58,000 nucleotides of DNA from Cryptomeria japonica (GCF_030272615.1 NC_081412.1:547926488-547984487), one strand, 5' to 3'. Positions 23,693-36,231 are shown, counted from the first letter of the stretch. Made by a program: numbers and translations. Notes: generated by a model from the letters alone, not told the origin.

Positions 23693-25616
23693 CTAAGCTG
23701 TTGATGGATCATCAAAATCGATCCTCTTCACTGCACTGCTTGTCTCTGAAGGATCTTGCACAAGAAAAACAAACCACGATTAATATTAGCTATATTATAT
23801 AATTCAAATTCAAAAAGTTAACATAAAAATGAACTATAATTTAACTATTCATGTTTACCTCATCTCCACGTTTTCTCTTTGGCTTTGCAGGACTCTTGAT
23901 GTATGTCTTCGGTAGAGGAGGTATGTTTTGAATATTTTCATACACAACCTACATATGTTCAGAAACATGACCTCGATACAAGTTAGCATATAATTGTCAC
24001 TGATATTAACAAATTATATCTACTAATCACAAAATAAAATAAACACACATCTACTCGAGGCATCCCTTCTTCTTCATCTTCAAGTATACTGGGTGTAGTC
24101 ATCAAGGATGTGAAGCCAAGAATTCTCTGTATATATACACAACATGTATATGAAACTATCAATCTATGTCTAGACGTGTATAATCACTATAACTTATTTA
24201 AACTATTCATTCAATCATATTTGCATTCAATTACCTTTCCCTTGTCTCCAACTGCACTACCAGATTCTAAATCACACTGCCCCGCACTCGTGCTGCTTGT
24301 GCCCTACAAGAGAAAAATAAGATATACATGCAAGTTACTACATAATCTAATTAATACCAATATAAATGATGAGCATGTATGTACAATAAAATACAAACGA
24401 CTAGGTGCAATAATATATGTATCGTCAAGCTATCAAGGCCAAATGAAATAGTCGACAAGGTGCCCTCCTGAATCTGTCTCAACTCCTCCTCGGTCATCAA
24501 CTGTTAAATAGACCATGTAAATAAAAATTAATACTTAATATTATCTAGATTATAAATATTCATTTAAAATATAACATGAACTATGAAAATACAAATCTTA
24601 CCTTTACACCATCAATGTATGATGACGGTGCCTCCTCGCCTCTAGCATGTGAGGACTCCCCAGGGTATCCTCCAGTCTGTGTAATAATATCTGGTGCATC
24701 ATGCATGTCATGTACCTCATAATCTGCACTGTCCGCGAGAGGATCAACGGGCTGTCCAACTGGACCCAAGCATACGTGCCCACACGTGACACAACTATGG
24801 GGCACGCATATGTGTGGAGCTGAGGATGACATGTCAGCACCACTAGATGCACTGCTACCATCAAAAATAGGCTGAGCAACTGACCCAGCCTGATAAACCA
24901 AAAGGCTACTCAAAGAGTGAATAGTCGATATGGTCCGTGAAGCCATCTCACAAATGATATCAGGATGTTGCACTGCAGGTGGGGGATCAATAGGAGGAGG
25001 GGGGACATATGGGCCCTGGACTACTCTGACTGCCCCAGGTCTATTTTGGGGCATACCTAAACCTACACCCTGGAAAGGTTGGATGTCAAAGTACTTAACA
25101 TGTTTGTGTAAAAGAAACTCAACATGCAATTTTTTTATGAAATAGAAGGGGACATCAAGATTGTTGTTGGGTGGTTTGTCGAAAACCATCACCAACGATC
25201 CCAAAATTTTTTCACAGTACCATCATTTGTGCACCATTTAATAGAAAGTTTTGTTTTTTTGGGATCTATGGGTTGACCAGTGTGGGGATTCACAAACAAT
25301 GAGGCAATAGCGGCTTTGGATATCTTGAGATCCTTGATATCCTTATACGACAAGCCATCTGCATATTTTTCCTCATAGAATCTTGCCACAAAGTTGCGGC
25401 ATTGTGCTCCTCAGTCATGGTTTCCATAGTCTTTATGATCAATGTGAGAGGATCAAACACTGGGTTATGATGAGGGATCCTACGATGTACATCTGCAATC
25501 CCCCTCAATTCATTCAAATTTTGTGCAATCAAATCCTGAATTGAGGGGGGGTTTGACAAATGAGGGTTTGGTTGTTGCAGTTGTAGTTGATCAATGTTTT
25601 CATTGTTATCCCCCAT
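23693..25616 (-). pseudogene. Companion gene of the transposon (multi-exon, unknown function)
   Basis: ATG at 25616 (MGDNNENIDQLQLQQPNPH) lies just after the 5' AT-rich region; an upstream in-frame start at 25715 is possible. Exon 1 runs to about 24602 (before GTAAGA) but needs two frame changes, near 25385 and 25200, to join EEHNAA, FVARFYEEKYADGL and MVFDKPPNNNLDVPF. Later exons: about 24440-24496 (LMTEEELRQIQEG), 24237-24302 (GTSSTSAGQCDLESG), about 24054-24130 (RILGFTSLMTTPS), about 23861-23949 (TYIKSPAKPKRKRGDE) and 23693-23755 (RIDFDDPSTA, TAG). The last exon matches copy 1 at 480-542. Composition: Pro-rich middle, a CxxCG patch, basic tail. It has no family I recognise. It is convergent with the transposase, so it is probably a second transposon-encoded protein. 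Confidence 0.6.
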
Positions 25617-25830
25617 TTTTAACCTAATTGAATGTAAACAATTGAATTTAGTTAACAAATTTAAACAATTTGGTATTTGATTTAAAAAAACCCAGTTTTC
25701 ATGAAAAAAACACATTTTCAGTGAAAATCAAATAAACATTAACAAAAAATACAAAAAATGAATGAAAATGATTGAAAACAATAAAATTCTTACCTTTCAA
25801 TCTATTTTTTAGCAATTTTTTGCCAAAACG

Positions 25831-26410
25831 CCGGATATCGGATTTTTATAAAATCGTGCAGCCCGTGAGTTAAAAATGATTCACGAGTTGTCACTATCAA
25901 AATATATTTGTCTCATAAAATCAGATATCCAATTTTTATACTTAAATTATTTTAAAATAACATATATAATATAATAATATAGTATATAATATAATAATAT
26001 AGTATATAATATAATAATATAGTATATAATATATTATTATATTATATAATATGTATTGCATTATATTATAAAATATAATTATATATTATATAATATATAA
26101 TATAATATAATAATATATTATATAATACGTATTATATAATATATTATATTATATTATATTATATAATATATAATATAATATAATATATATAATATAATAA
26201 TATATTATATAATACGTATTATTTAATATATTATTATATTATATAATTATATAATATATTATTACATTATATATATTATATAATATAATAATATATTATA
26301 TATTGTATAATATGTAATATATAATATTACATTATATATTATATAATATATTTTTTAATTTAAAATTACGAATAAAAATCAGATATCCGATTTTATCGGA
26401 TATCTGTTTT
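25831..26410. repeat. AT microsatellite bracketed by palindromic motifs
   Basis: About 25955-26350 is (TATAATATAATA)n-like and wholly A/T apart from rare C or G. GGATATC-type motifs stand at 25831, 25919 and 26374-26410. It lies in the right subterminal region of transposon copy 2, beyond the start of the companion gene. Confidence 0.85.
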
Positions 26411-26499
26411 GCATAGGTCATTACCATGTCAAGGTGTACTGACACCCAGGCCAAGCAAAAAGTCAACACGGATTTTCGCGTTTTTAGGTGAGTGGAGAA

Positions 26500-26557
26500 G
26501 CCTATTTTTTTCACATCGCCACTTTTTGGCCCCCCATGATCCTGCACTAACCCACTT
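26500..26557 (-). repeat. Right terminal inverted repeat and ACTT duplication, copy 2
   Basis: On the minus strand from 26553: GGGTTAGTGCAGGATCATGG, then GGGGCCAAAAAGTGGCGATG. ACTT follows at 26554-26557, matching 17340-17343. Confidence 0.75.
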
Positions 26558-26637
26558 CCTCATTTATTCTATCAAACTATGAGTTATTTTACAATTAAGA
26601 TAATATCAACTACATATAAAAGTAACTTTAAACTACC

Positions 26638-27480
26638 TGTAGCATCATAAATTGTAACCAATCCAATTTACACCTCATGTTTATGCTCCTACTTTAGCAT
26701 TTCCTAGCTCCATCCCCTCTCTAGGTTCATTTTGGCCCCTTTTCCAACCCTAATGTCATGAACACAATTGAATGGGCCCCATCCTGGAGGTCTCTCCCCC
26801 ATTTCCTTCTATGTTGGTCTTGTGCATTAGAGGAAAAGGGTGTGGAGTGCCTTTGTTTGGACCAGGGGACCCCAAAATGCCCTTGTCTCACTTAAATAGG
26901 CCTCAATTTGAAATGAGGTAGGCCCTTTATCTCCTTGATGGCATTTGGTCCTCGTGGCTACACTCGATCGTTGGAGGTCAGCCTAATCGGTAATTTAACT
27001 GGGAACCCTATATAAAGACATCCTATCAATTCATTTTCTCATCACCTGTATACCCCATTATTCGTGTATTTATGAAGTATTCATCATCAAGCATTTTTAG
27101 AGATTCAAGGCTACATCCCATCCTTCAAGCATTGTGGAGCAAAGTTACATCAATATTCACGCAAGCATGTGTTTATGATTAAGGTTTTCATGTTCATGTG
27201 TTTGTCGTGCCATTACATTCAACATTTGTAATTACATTCAAAGTGCATTACATCAACAATCCTTCTATCAACAATTGCAGATTTGAGGCATATCTTCTTA
27301 GCATTTATTTCAATATTTGCATTATTTCATTCAAGGTTGATTCCTAAATTGAGGTTTGACTTAAGGAAAACCCTTATCCACAACCCTATTTCCTTTCTTT
27401 ATATGTGTAGGGAACATTGTAGGAGTTATACTTGGAAATTATGATAGAGTTGACATTGACAAACAAGTTTAGCTTTCGAT
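26638..27480 (+). mobile_element. LTR-like sequence, probably solo or truncated
   Basis: Begins TGTAGCATCATAAATTGTAA, resembling the LTR start TGTAGTGTCATAAATTATAC at 47146. A TATA-like CTATATAAAG at about 27009 is followed by CATTATTCGTG and AAGCATT/TTCAAGG words as in a plant LTR R/U5. The right boundary, primer site and partner LTR were not found. Confidence 0.4.
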
Positions 27481-29289
27481 GGAGGAAAATTTGGAGGACT
27501 GAGGAAAATTTGTATTACCCGGTCTTGAAGAATTAGGCCAAACTTTTGGGAAAAGGTTCTAAATATCTTATTTTGCCTAGATCTCAGTTGGTGGCTCCAT
27601 GGGATATCTGTAGCAATCTATTTTTGACCATTTACTTCAGTCATTCCTTGTTTTACCCTAATTTGATAATTATTCATATCCACTCTTCAACTAGAAAGAG
27701 GGGGCAATACATAATTAATGAATCTAATCAAAATTTCAACCCTTTCCATATTTGGATTGTGGCTAGACCTATTAGGTTTGAACTTCTCTTTCAATGTGGT
27801 GGTCCCCAAGGAAAGGTTAGTGGTCTTACTATGCTTATTGGTAAAACCCTAGTTTTTCCACCATTACACTACTTATCTAGCAATTTGAATTCTCTCTCCA
27901 TTATCTTTGTTAATCCACTCTCTTTCTTATTAATGTATAGGCTAAACAATGTCACTTCCAAAGAATTCTAACATTCTTCTACCTATTCTAATTTTGGTCT
28001 TGAACTACGCATAAATTGTTTATGCAATGTCACTCTATACTCATCTAGAACTCCAAGTTCCTCCATGTCCTATTCCAAAATTTCTCTCTAGAAATCATGT
28101 CAAATATTTTTTTAAATTAACAAAGCAACATAAACCTTCTTCTCCTTGGCTATCCAATAATTTTTTGGTCAAATATCCAAGTGTGGTCAATAGTGGAGTG
28201 CTTTGGTCTAAAACGTACCTACCCAACTACTAATTTTGCACTCTACCAAACTTTGAATAACATTCCAAGAAGAAGATTGACCATGATAATGTGTAGTTTG
28301 ATAAATTATTGATATCTTTGAACTTTTACAAAGAAGGCTAACAATACAAGTTATCCACTCCATTGAAAAGCATTCTTAGATGACGCCCTTAAAAATTCTT
28401 TTGATGCATGACGTAAGGACCTCAAAACCCAATTTTAAATATTCTACTTACACTCTATCTATACATTTCAATTTGTCATGTGCTAGACTCTTTATGTATT
28501 GAGGGATATCTTCCACAAATACAGATCAACTATTATATTGATTATAAAAGAATGCCTTTTATCTTTCACTAATAAATAAATTAACTTACATAACTCTAAC
28601 CTTTCTTTTGCTATCCTAACTTTACATAATTAAACTCTCTTTTATCACAAGAAAAAACACTAAAAATTTGCTTTCTTAAACCTAAATCTTTTAGATACAC
28701 TTTATAAATTTAAGAAATCTAACAGATATTTATATACTAGACTACTTCCATACAACATGTACCGCTCTCTACTTCCTAAAGAAACATTTTGAAGTTCCTA
28801 TTCTCACAAGCCATGAAATTTTTGTCATAAGCAAATTATACCTTCTTTTGATTTTAATAGACTTGCTTGTGCATATCAAACTTTTATAATCTGATTTCAA
28901 TTCTATGATACAGTCTCCAACATCCCATAAGCTTCGATACAGATCTCTGCAACCCTAAAACATATTATTTATTAATCAACATGTAAACCTAACCCACATG
29001 CATTTCGTCACCAATAGAACATCTTGGCAAAAAAGACTAAAATGCTCAGCCTCCAATGAACAAATATAAGTTAAGACTTCAAACCCACAAAATAATATAA
29101 AACTAGGGTTTGTCAAAGTTGTGTACAGGCGCACTGATAATGACATCCAAAGATTTGGTAGTTTGTTTTGTTCAACTTGGGTAGATTGTCACATTTCCAT
29201 AACTGTTATCATTCTCTTCTGAAAGAATTTTGTATAGAAATTATTCATTCAAAATCGTTGAAGCCATTGTAATGGGATTGTGATAAGAC
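27481..29289. other. Non-coding stretch, no gene supported
   Basis: A 141-codon open frame at 27546-27971 has no recognisable motif and an unremarkable composition. The rest is AT-rich without structure that I can name. Confidence 0.35.
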
Positions 29290-29735
29290 AGTGAGAAGCA
29301 TGAGAAAGAATATATGGATGGTGTACTTAATTGAGACAAGCCACTGTCATTGTTCTGCAAACTGAATTTCTATATGTGAAAGAATAGAATAGAATACAAA
29401 ATATTTTATGAGTCAACGTCTATATATCTAAACTGTCTACGCAGGAGAGTACAGACTGAACTGTCTGATATAATATAATTTGGAAGTCAGATCGTTAGAA
29501 CACATGATTGGAGATGACTAACCAGCTATTAAGACTTTGTAATATAGAAAATTCAGTCTCGGAACAGTTTTAATTCAACACAGCACATACATTCTCAATT
29601 AGTTTCCGGGATTCAATGTTTCATCATTTTATATATTTTAGTTAGTGTGGCACCAACCAGATAGATACCCCGCACCTGTAGCAATATAGACTTTTGTTGG
29701 ATTGTCCATTCCTTCTCATTTTGATTGCATCCTCA
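29290..29735 (+). repeat. ~430-bp repeat, copy 2 (partner at 14100)
   Basis: Partner of 14100-14512. Shared words in order: TTAATTGAGACAAG, GTCAACGTCTAT, CAGGAGAGTACAGA, AATATAGACTTTTG. Confidence 0.6.
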
Positions 29736-29888
29736 AATATTTTAACAGTTATCATAACTCTAGCCATGTTCTTGTTGATCTCTTATTCTTGATATTGTCC
29801 TTGATGTCGGTCTAAGGTGGTCGAGATGGCAAGTTGGATGTTGACTTCTTGGTTAATGTGCAGCTACTTGTAGAGGTTACTTGTTCAC

Positions 29889-29994
29889 GAGACCACTTGT
29901 TTAAATGCATATCCTATTCCACATGGCAGATGATGTCCACGAGAGCACTTGATTAAATGCATATTCTACTCCACTTGACAGATGATGTCCATGA
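29889..29994. repeat. 52-bp tandem duplication
   Basis: GAGACCACTTGTTTAAATGC... and GAGAGCACTTGATTAAATGC..., each ending CAGATGATGTCCA, are adjacent and about 52 bp long. Confidence 0.75.
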
Positions 29995-30383
29995 GAATTA
30001 ATTGAGTAATTACATGTGCTTTGGCACGTGGGCAACTTTTACTTTGGGCACTTGATATTATCTGGATTTCAAAAAACATTGTTGTTTGTTTTGGGGCTTG
30101 TATACAATGTTGTTTAACTTTCTTTCGAAAGCATTTGCTTGAACCCTAGCCGTCATGCATATTTTGAAGACTCTTTCTGTTAACTGTTTTTTCTTCAGAT
30201 GTTACTGTAAGTTTGTTGGGTTTCTCTCTGTGGCATGAGGAAGAACGTGATATTGTCAAGCAGTGATTGGTTATTGGCTTCATGCACCGAATATGATTTT
30301 CAAGCAAAAGATGCAAATCAGGTTTCTTGTGTTTTCAGTTTCTTTTTGTCGGCATGGTCAGGTATTATTTTCAAGCATACAAA

Positions 30384-31064
30384 TGTTGGCATTACAGACT
30401 CCAATGAGAAATTGTAGGTGATTGAAGGTATTGTCATTGATGGCAACCTTGCAATCCTATGGCACCGACAGACTCTACACCGACAGATAGTTCATCGACA
30501 ACGACAAAGATGATTACCGACACCCTGGCCGACAGGATTTTAATTATTGTATTTTGTATTTAATTGTAATATCTTTTTGTAAGCCGACAAGGCGTATTGT
30601 AATAAGAATCATATATAAGTATGAGATCTTGTAGATCATTTAAGATGCGAACATGGGAAGATTATTGCAGAAGTAACATGCGAATATTAAGGCAGATTTT
30701 GGAGTAAGGTTTATGGTTATTGCATGAGCTTAAACCGGTACTGAACCTGGCATAGCAGGTGCTGAACTGAAGCAATACATTATATTGGATTTGCATAATC
30801 CATTTTGTAAGTCAGTGAGACTTCCTTTTGTAATTAAGCAGTGAGCTTTAGGCAATTGGCCTTCCTGCATGTGCAGGCCCCTATTGTAAGTAATATTCAT
30901 TCATTGGTCAGTGAGTGAATATTGTGGGTCACAAATCCCACCGAGGTTTGTTTATCGATACACTATTTTGAAATGCAATTTATTTAATAAGGTCAAAAAA
31001 TCTATAAACCGACAAGATACTGATTAACCCCCCCCCCCCCTCAGTATCTTTGGAAATCCTAACA
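30384..31064 (+). repeat. 5' LTR of element A
   Basis: 681 bp, TG..CA ends. Compared with the 3' LTR it lacks about 75 bp (between GAGGTTT and ATTTTGAAATGC) and has scattered substitutions. Contains TATATAAGTATGAGATC, a plausible TATA region. Confidence 0.92.
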
Positions 31065-31080
31065 ATTGGTATCAGAGCCT
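31065..31080 (+). other. Primer-binding site of element A
   Basis: ATTGGTATCAGAGCCT directly follows the LTR; TGGTATCAGAGC is the usual initiator tRNA-Met complement in plant retrotransposons. Confidence 0.85.
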
Positions 31081-31135
31081 GGTCCTCTATTTTCAAAAGC
31101 CTAATAGCTTGAGGAAGATTCTGACACTGATACAG

Positions 31136-32101
31136 ATGGATAACTTGAGAAAGAAATTGGAAACAACTCTTGTAGATTATGATGTAGAAAAGTTGAAGAT
31201 TATCAAACTTGAAGATGATTTGAAGGCTGCATAAGAAATCATTCAAGGACTTCAGGAGAATCTTACTATTGCTAGAAACAAAAGAAGAGAACTTCATGAG
31301 AAGATACAAAATGATGATGATGAAAAGGAAACTCTTAATGATTTTGTAAGCAAGATGAAACAAGAAAACATGACCTTGAGGAATGAGATGGAAGATATGA
31401 CTATGAGATTTTGTAAAGACACTGAAGACAGAAAGAAAAATAAAGATGACTTGGCTAGGAGAATCAATGATGCTGGAAATGAAAATCTAAGACTCAGTCA
31501 TGAAAATGATATGTTAAAGACAGATCTGATTCTGTTGGAACATGATAAAACTGAACTCATGAGATAGAAGGATTTCTTGGAAAATGAGTTGGCTACTGCA
31601 AATCAACATAAAGAGAAATTCAAGAAAAGTTCAGAAGAACTTGATGACATGCCGAAAAATCAGAAACCTAATGGAGATACTAATGGACTTGGCTTTGAAG
31701 TTGGTTAAAGCTTCGATACTGCAAACAATCATGATCACAGTAAATCGGTAAGACAACCTAATGCCTACAAATTTAATGGGAAATGCTTTAACTGTAACAA
31801 GTATGGTCATAGAGAAAATCAGTGTAGATCTAGAAACTATCAGAACACTAATGCACCCACTGGTCAATGTTCAAAATGCAACAAAATTGGTCATAATTCA
31901 GAAAACTACAGAATGAATGTAAGATGTTATGTTTGTGGAAGATTTGGACACTTATTTAATCAATGCAGAACACATACCGGCATAGGATATGGAAAGGCTA
32001 TTCAGAAAAATAATGTGACTTGTTGTGCTTGTAACAAGATTGGACATATTGCAAAATTTTCTATAAGACATCACCGACAAATAACAAAGGACCCAACTTG
32101 A
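31136..32101 (+). pseudogene. Gag-like coiled-coil/zinc-knuckle protein, element A
   Basis: One frame from ATG 31136 (MDNLRKKLETT) to TGA 32099, 321 codons, with stops at 31232 (TAA), 31565 (TAG) and 31706 (TAA). Roughly the first 190 residues are charged heptad-like coiled coil (KQENMTLRNEMEDM, ARRINDAGNENLRL). The C-terminal third holds four CCHC-type modules: CFNCNKYGHRENQC and CYVCGRFGHLFNQC are complete, while CSKCNKIGHNSENY and CCACNKIGHIAKFS have lost the last Cys. Role inferred: RNA packaging in a virus-like particle. It lacks the N-terminal capsid part usual in copia Gag, so the capsid function may lie in the following frame. Homologous in layout to 52663-53943. Confidence 0.75.
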
Positions 32102-32358
32102 AAGGTAAAGAGAAGGTTGATGAGGTAAAGCAAGAATTTTCAAAACAATGGATTAGAAAGACAGATTAGAATGTTGATAAGGCTATTCCTTCACCAGTAG
32201 AACAAAGTATCACTCCACTGGCAGGAGATTCTTCATCTAACTGAAAAGAAACCTTTTGGGGGTATGGTAACTAATTGAAAATCATGCTAGTTTACCCTCG
32301 GTTGATGGTAAGAAGATGAAATGCTTCTTTACTGACAGATGTGTTAAGTTTTCACTTA

Positions 32359-32548
32359 ACCAATAGGCATTTATTATGGTAGTTGAAGGAAATGACATTA
32401 TAAAGCAAGTGTTTTTCACTCTTTTTCACTCACCGAGCATTCAAATTTCCTAAGAGCGCAAAAAACCTGAGCGAAGGCATCCACAGCGAGAAGTGAAGCA
32501 AAATATTTCAAGCATCCAAACCTAAAGGCATATTAAGGTATTTATCAA
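32359..32548 (+). promoter_or_regulatory. Possible internal promoter/leader before second gene, element A
   Basis: AACCAATAGGCATTTATTATGG (CCAAT-like) is followed by TATAAAG at 32399-32405 and a 140-bp leader ending at the ATG 32549. Element B has GGAGCATTTATTATGGTAG, TTTAAAAG and a leader at 54096-54385 with the same TTTTCACT and GAGCGAAG words. The conservation suggests a separate transcript or splice site for the second gene; not shown. Confidence 0.35.
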
Positions 32549-33829
32549 ATGACTTCCTCCTCTACACCTGAATTCATTGCAAACCCTACTGTTGTTGAAG
32601 TGGTTAAATGCCCTAGGCCCATATTCAAAATCATACCCGAAGTAGCGAAGCAGGATGATACCCTAGGTGCATTCTCTAAAATACCCAAAGGAGTTGCATA
32701 TGCAGAAGACCCTAGGATATACATACATTGTCATATTGAGGAACTAGGTGCTGATGAAATCATGAACATGTATAGGACTGTAATTTGTGATGAGAATGGT
32801 ATTGTGAAACCGGAACATAAAATCTTAGAAACCCTAGGTTTTGTGGAAATACTTAGTTTTCCTGATTTTCCTAAGGAAGTTGTGAGGATCGTACTTAGCA
32901 GAGTTCAAGGGGAATTCTTTTGGCTTGATTCCTTCCACAAGATCACAAAAGAAGTAGTTAGGGCAGTAACTGGCTTACCTTCCACCGGTAGCAGGCCTGA
33001 CAAAACTAAGAAAGTTCCAAATAATAGTGTGATGACACTAACTGGTGCAACCCATGACAATAGATCCTTGAGAGTCAATGATGTGAAAGATATAAATGTC
33101 AGACTCATTAGCATGATACTAGGATACAAAACTACACATGCTAACAGATTAAACGTTGTTTCTAGTTTATGTATCAAGAGTGCTTATGACATGGTGAACA
33201 ATAACACTAAGATTGACATATGTGAATGGTTGAAGGATGAATTGATCGACAACCTAAAGAAAATTAAAGGTGATAAGAAAGGTACTTTCAGATTTGGTAA
33301 TCTACTTGTGTGCCTAATGCTATACATTATTAAGGAAGTTCTCGGTGTAGGTAGGAAAGAATTTGGTTTTGACATACCGGTAGGCAAACAATTATTGGAT
33401 ATCTTTACCGACATAGGAGATGATGGGGAAAACAACATAATTGAGTACTTTCAAGCATTTAAGGCTAGAATTAAAACAAGGGAAAGGCTATCTCAGAGCA
33501 TAGTTGACAAATATCAGAAAGAAATATGTTTTGTTATAAAGAAAGATGAAATCTGGATGGAAGCAGTGGTTCCTAGAACTGTTCGGGTAACAGAAATGGG
33601 TTATGAGGCTGATGAAAACATAATTGAGACATATGCTAAAGCCCTACTTGAAGCCCCTAGAGAACCTGAAGAGAAAATATTTGGAAATGCTAAAACCATT
33701 GAGAGCAAGGTACAAACCCTTAAACGAAGGAAGAAAAGAGAACAATCTATCAGAAAAGCAACAAAACGGGACAAAGAGATCAAAGAAAACATATTGAATA
33801 TCACTGGTATTAGGGAAAGTGACTTGTAA
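32549..33829 (+). CDS. Conserved non-pol protein of element A (unknown function)
   Basis: 426 codons from ATG (MTSSSTPEFIANPT), uninterrupted. Colinear with the 524-residue protein at 54386: paired blocks include VLSRVQGEFF/ILSRVHSDKM, MILGYKTTHANRLNVV/MVIGYRTFHASRINFV, FRFGNLLVCLMLY/FKFGQLLVGLFFY and a VEPMGYE-like block near residue 350. Mostly helical and globular in look, ending in a basic tail (LKRRKKREQ). No catalytic motif of protease, polymerase or integrase is visible. It takes the place of pol. Candidate roles (inference): a capsid-like or nucleoprotein function, or a captured host gene. Confidence 0.7.
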   Translation: MTSSSTPEFIANPTVVEVVKCPRPIFKIIPEVAKQDDTLGAFSKIPKGVAYAEDPRIYIHCHIEELGADEIMNMYRTVICDENGIVKPEHKILETLGFVEILSFPDFPKEVVRIVLSRVQGEFFWLDSFHKITKEVVRAVTGLPSTGSRPDKTKKVPNNSVMTLTGATHDNRSLRVNDVKDINVRLISMILGYKTTHANRLNVVSSLCIKSAYDMVNNNTKIDICEWLKDELIDNLKKIKGDKKGTFRFGNLLVCLMLYIIKEVLGVGRKEFGFDIPVGKQLLDIFTDIGDDGENNIIEYFQAFKARIKTRERLSQSIVDKYQKEICFVIKKDEIWMEAVVPRTVRVTEMGYEADENIIETYAKALLEAPREPEEKIFGNAKTIESKVQTLKRRKKREQSIRKATKRDKEIKENILNITGIRESDL

Positions 33830-36031
33830 AGGGATACAACTGGAAGCTCATCTTTCACCGGTTGGAACTTCATCTGACAGTGAAATCCCAGCTGAGTTTA
33901 AGAGAGTAGAAGGAAAAAGAAAACCTTCACCAGCACCCTCTCCTGCACCAAAGAGAACAATAAGGAAACAATAGGCAGTAAGGCCACCAACAAAGAAAAT
34001 GACACCAAGGAAGAAGAAGGAAAAACAGGTTATTCCTCCTTTAGACAATCTTTTGAATGAAATAATAGATGAAGGAAACTTGTCTAATGTCAGTAAATTG
34101 TATGATACTCTTACTAATGAAGAAAAGGAAAGCATAGAAAATAGTATCATTCTACACTTAGACATTTACAAGAAATTTTTGATAGAAGTTGTAGATGATT
34201 TACCAAGTGACTTGTATAGGAGACTTGATGCAAAGAGACTAGCTATTATGGAATTGGACAAGAAAATAAAGATAGAAAAATTACTTGTAGTTCACCTTGT
34301 TAAATCGGTAGAAGAAATTGATGAGTTAATAAGTGAGACAAACATGACAGTATTTTCTAGTGGTCACCCACATGTAGGTTTAATGGCTGCAAGAGTGAAT
34401 GAAATCTCATAAGAGATAACGGATAAATGGGATATCTTCTTTGTGGAGAAAGAGAAGCAACAAGAGCTCAAACGACCCAAAACTTTCAGAGTTTACCAAA
34501 AGGAAAAGGACAAAGGTAAATGCAAGGCAGGTGGACCTCCAAGCATAAAAGTAACATATAATTTGCCCCCACCTTCTTTTGATACTCCACCGGTTGAGAC
34601 TGTTGATACACCACCGACTATTGATAATGTTCAGCTGGAATCAACACATGAGGACACCAATCAGGATTCAAAAGTTTTATACACAATGAACATTGATACA
34701 CAAGAGGTAAATATTATGGTTGATAAGGAAACCACTGTTGAGAAGAAAGATGTGGCAACCGAGCCACCGGCTGAGAATATTGTAATTGAAACACATGTAG
34801 AGCATACAGTTGAAAATATTGAAATTGGGGTTGTGACACAAACTGAACAATCAGTTGATCCCCTGGCTTCTGGAATGGTGACTGATACCACTGGTGCACA
34901 CATTGAAAAACCCATAGAGTTAGAGATACTGACTATGGATAGTTTAGAGGTGCATACTGAGAAATCGACAGTGAATACTGAGACTTCATCAGGGAAACCA
35001 GCAGTAGAAAGCACAAAGAAACAAACTGAGGTACACACTGAGAAACAGGAAGAGAAAAAAGGTTGAGGTATAGGTTCAAACTAAGACAGTGCCACCGGCA
35101 ACTGCTGAGAAACCCAAGCCTTTGCTAGTTGAGATGTAGACACAAACTGACCTATCAGAGGTCAACACAAGCAAAGAGGTTACTCACACTGACAAAATGC
35201 AGATTGTTAAGGTAGTTGGACAATCATCTAGTTCTTCCATGATAGAATTCATACCAACCAATGTGACAGAGGTACTATTGGATTCCATTAAGAAAATCAC
35301 TGAGTGCAATGCACTTGCATACAAAGCTATTGATGATACAATTCCTATTCTAAAATTGATTGCACCCAAGTACAATGTGGACAACAAAGATTCTTTGAGC
35401 CAATTAGACACATTGTCTAAGTATATCACCAACAACCTATTAACAGTTGATCAGACTAATGAGGAAACATTTAGAGAGAAAATGAACAAAGAAAAGGAGA
35501 AATTCTTTGATGAGACAATAAACAAGTGCATGGGACATATTGACACACTCCTACTAGCACTAAGCAAAATAATAATGGAGTTTAAGGAGTTGTACAGAGA
35601 CACATGCAAGACTGATACTTTAACAGTGTATATAGACAAGAAAATCAGTAAAGTGCAGAAATAAATAAATGATATTGCTGATAATCTCATCGGTTCATTA
35701 GAACCCATATCGATTATAGAGAAGGAAATAGCAGGTTTTGAGGAGAAATTGAAAATTTTGAAAAAGAGAAGGAAAGAATAAATTTCAAGGCTAAAGAGCT
35801 TAAATGTAAACTTGGTCCTAAACTTGACAACCTCATCTCTTTGAGAAAAGAGATCTCAGAGGCACTTGGTCCAGGACTAAAGACACCGGAAGAGAAAATG
35901 CACATCCTCACCGATACAATTCAAAGGATTGAAGCAACATTGAAGGATACTGAAAGGTTCACTCAGAGCCTAAATTTTGTATTAGCAAACCTTTTTCAGA
36001 TTGTAACCACCCGGTTACAGGGTTCTAGCTG
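33830..36031 (+). pseudogene. Degraded continuation of the element A non-pol gene
   Basis: After a frameshift near 33830 the reading continues in pieces: a Pro/Lys-rich linker with TAG near 33974, an acidic helical block 33999-34412, a Thr/Val/Glu-rich repeat-like region 34443-35066 (TEKQ, VETH words), a helical block 35197-35664 and 35841-36031. Element B has the same order (basic linker, helical block, charged repeat, helical blocks) in one frame with stops. One long protein of well over 1000 residues is likely ancestral. Confidence 0.55.
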
Positions 36032-36231
36032 AGAACTACACTCAGTTGACATTTCTGACAACCTTTGTCATTGATGTCAAAGGGGGAGTAGTAGAGATGA
36101 GAAAATGATGGACATAAGAGATCATCTGCTCAGGGGGAGAACACAGTTTTGGCACAATTTTTGGTAAGATTTTTGGACTTCAAATTTTGGATACATTTTT
36201 GAATTTTTCTCATGGGTGTTGCCATCAATGC

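Noticed and set aside
30235-30417. Short frame MRKNVILSSSDWLLASCTEY as a host gene first exon
   Set aside because: Only about 50 codons before it runs into the LTR; a possible donor follows but no downstream exon is identifiable.
32852-33180. Minus-strand frames inside the element A gene (for example 32905-33177)
   Set aside because: Shadows of the conserved plus-strand gene.
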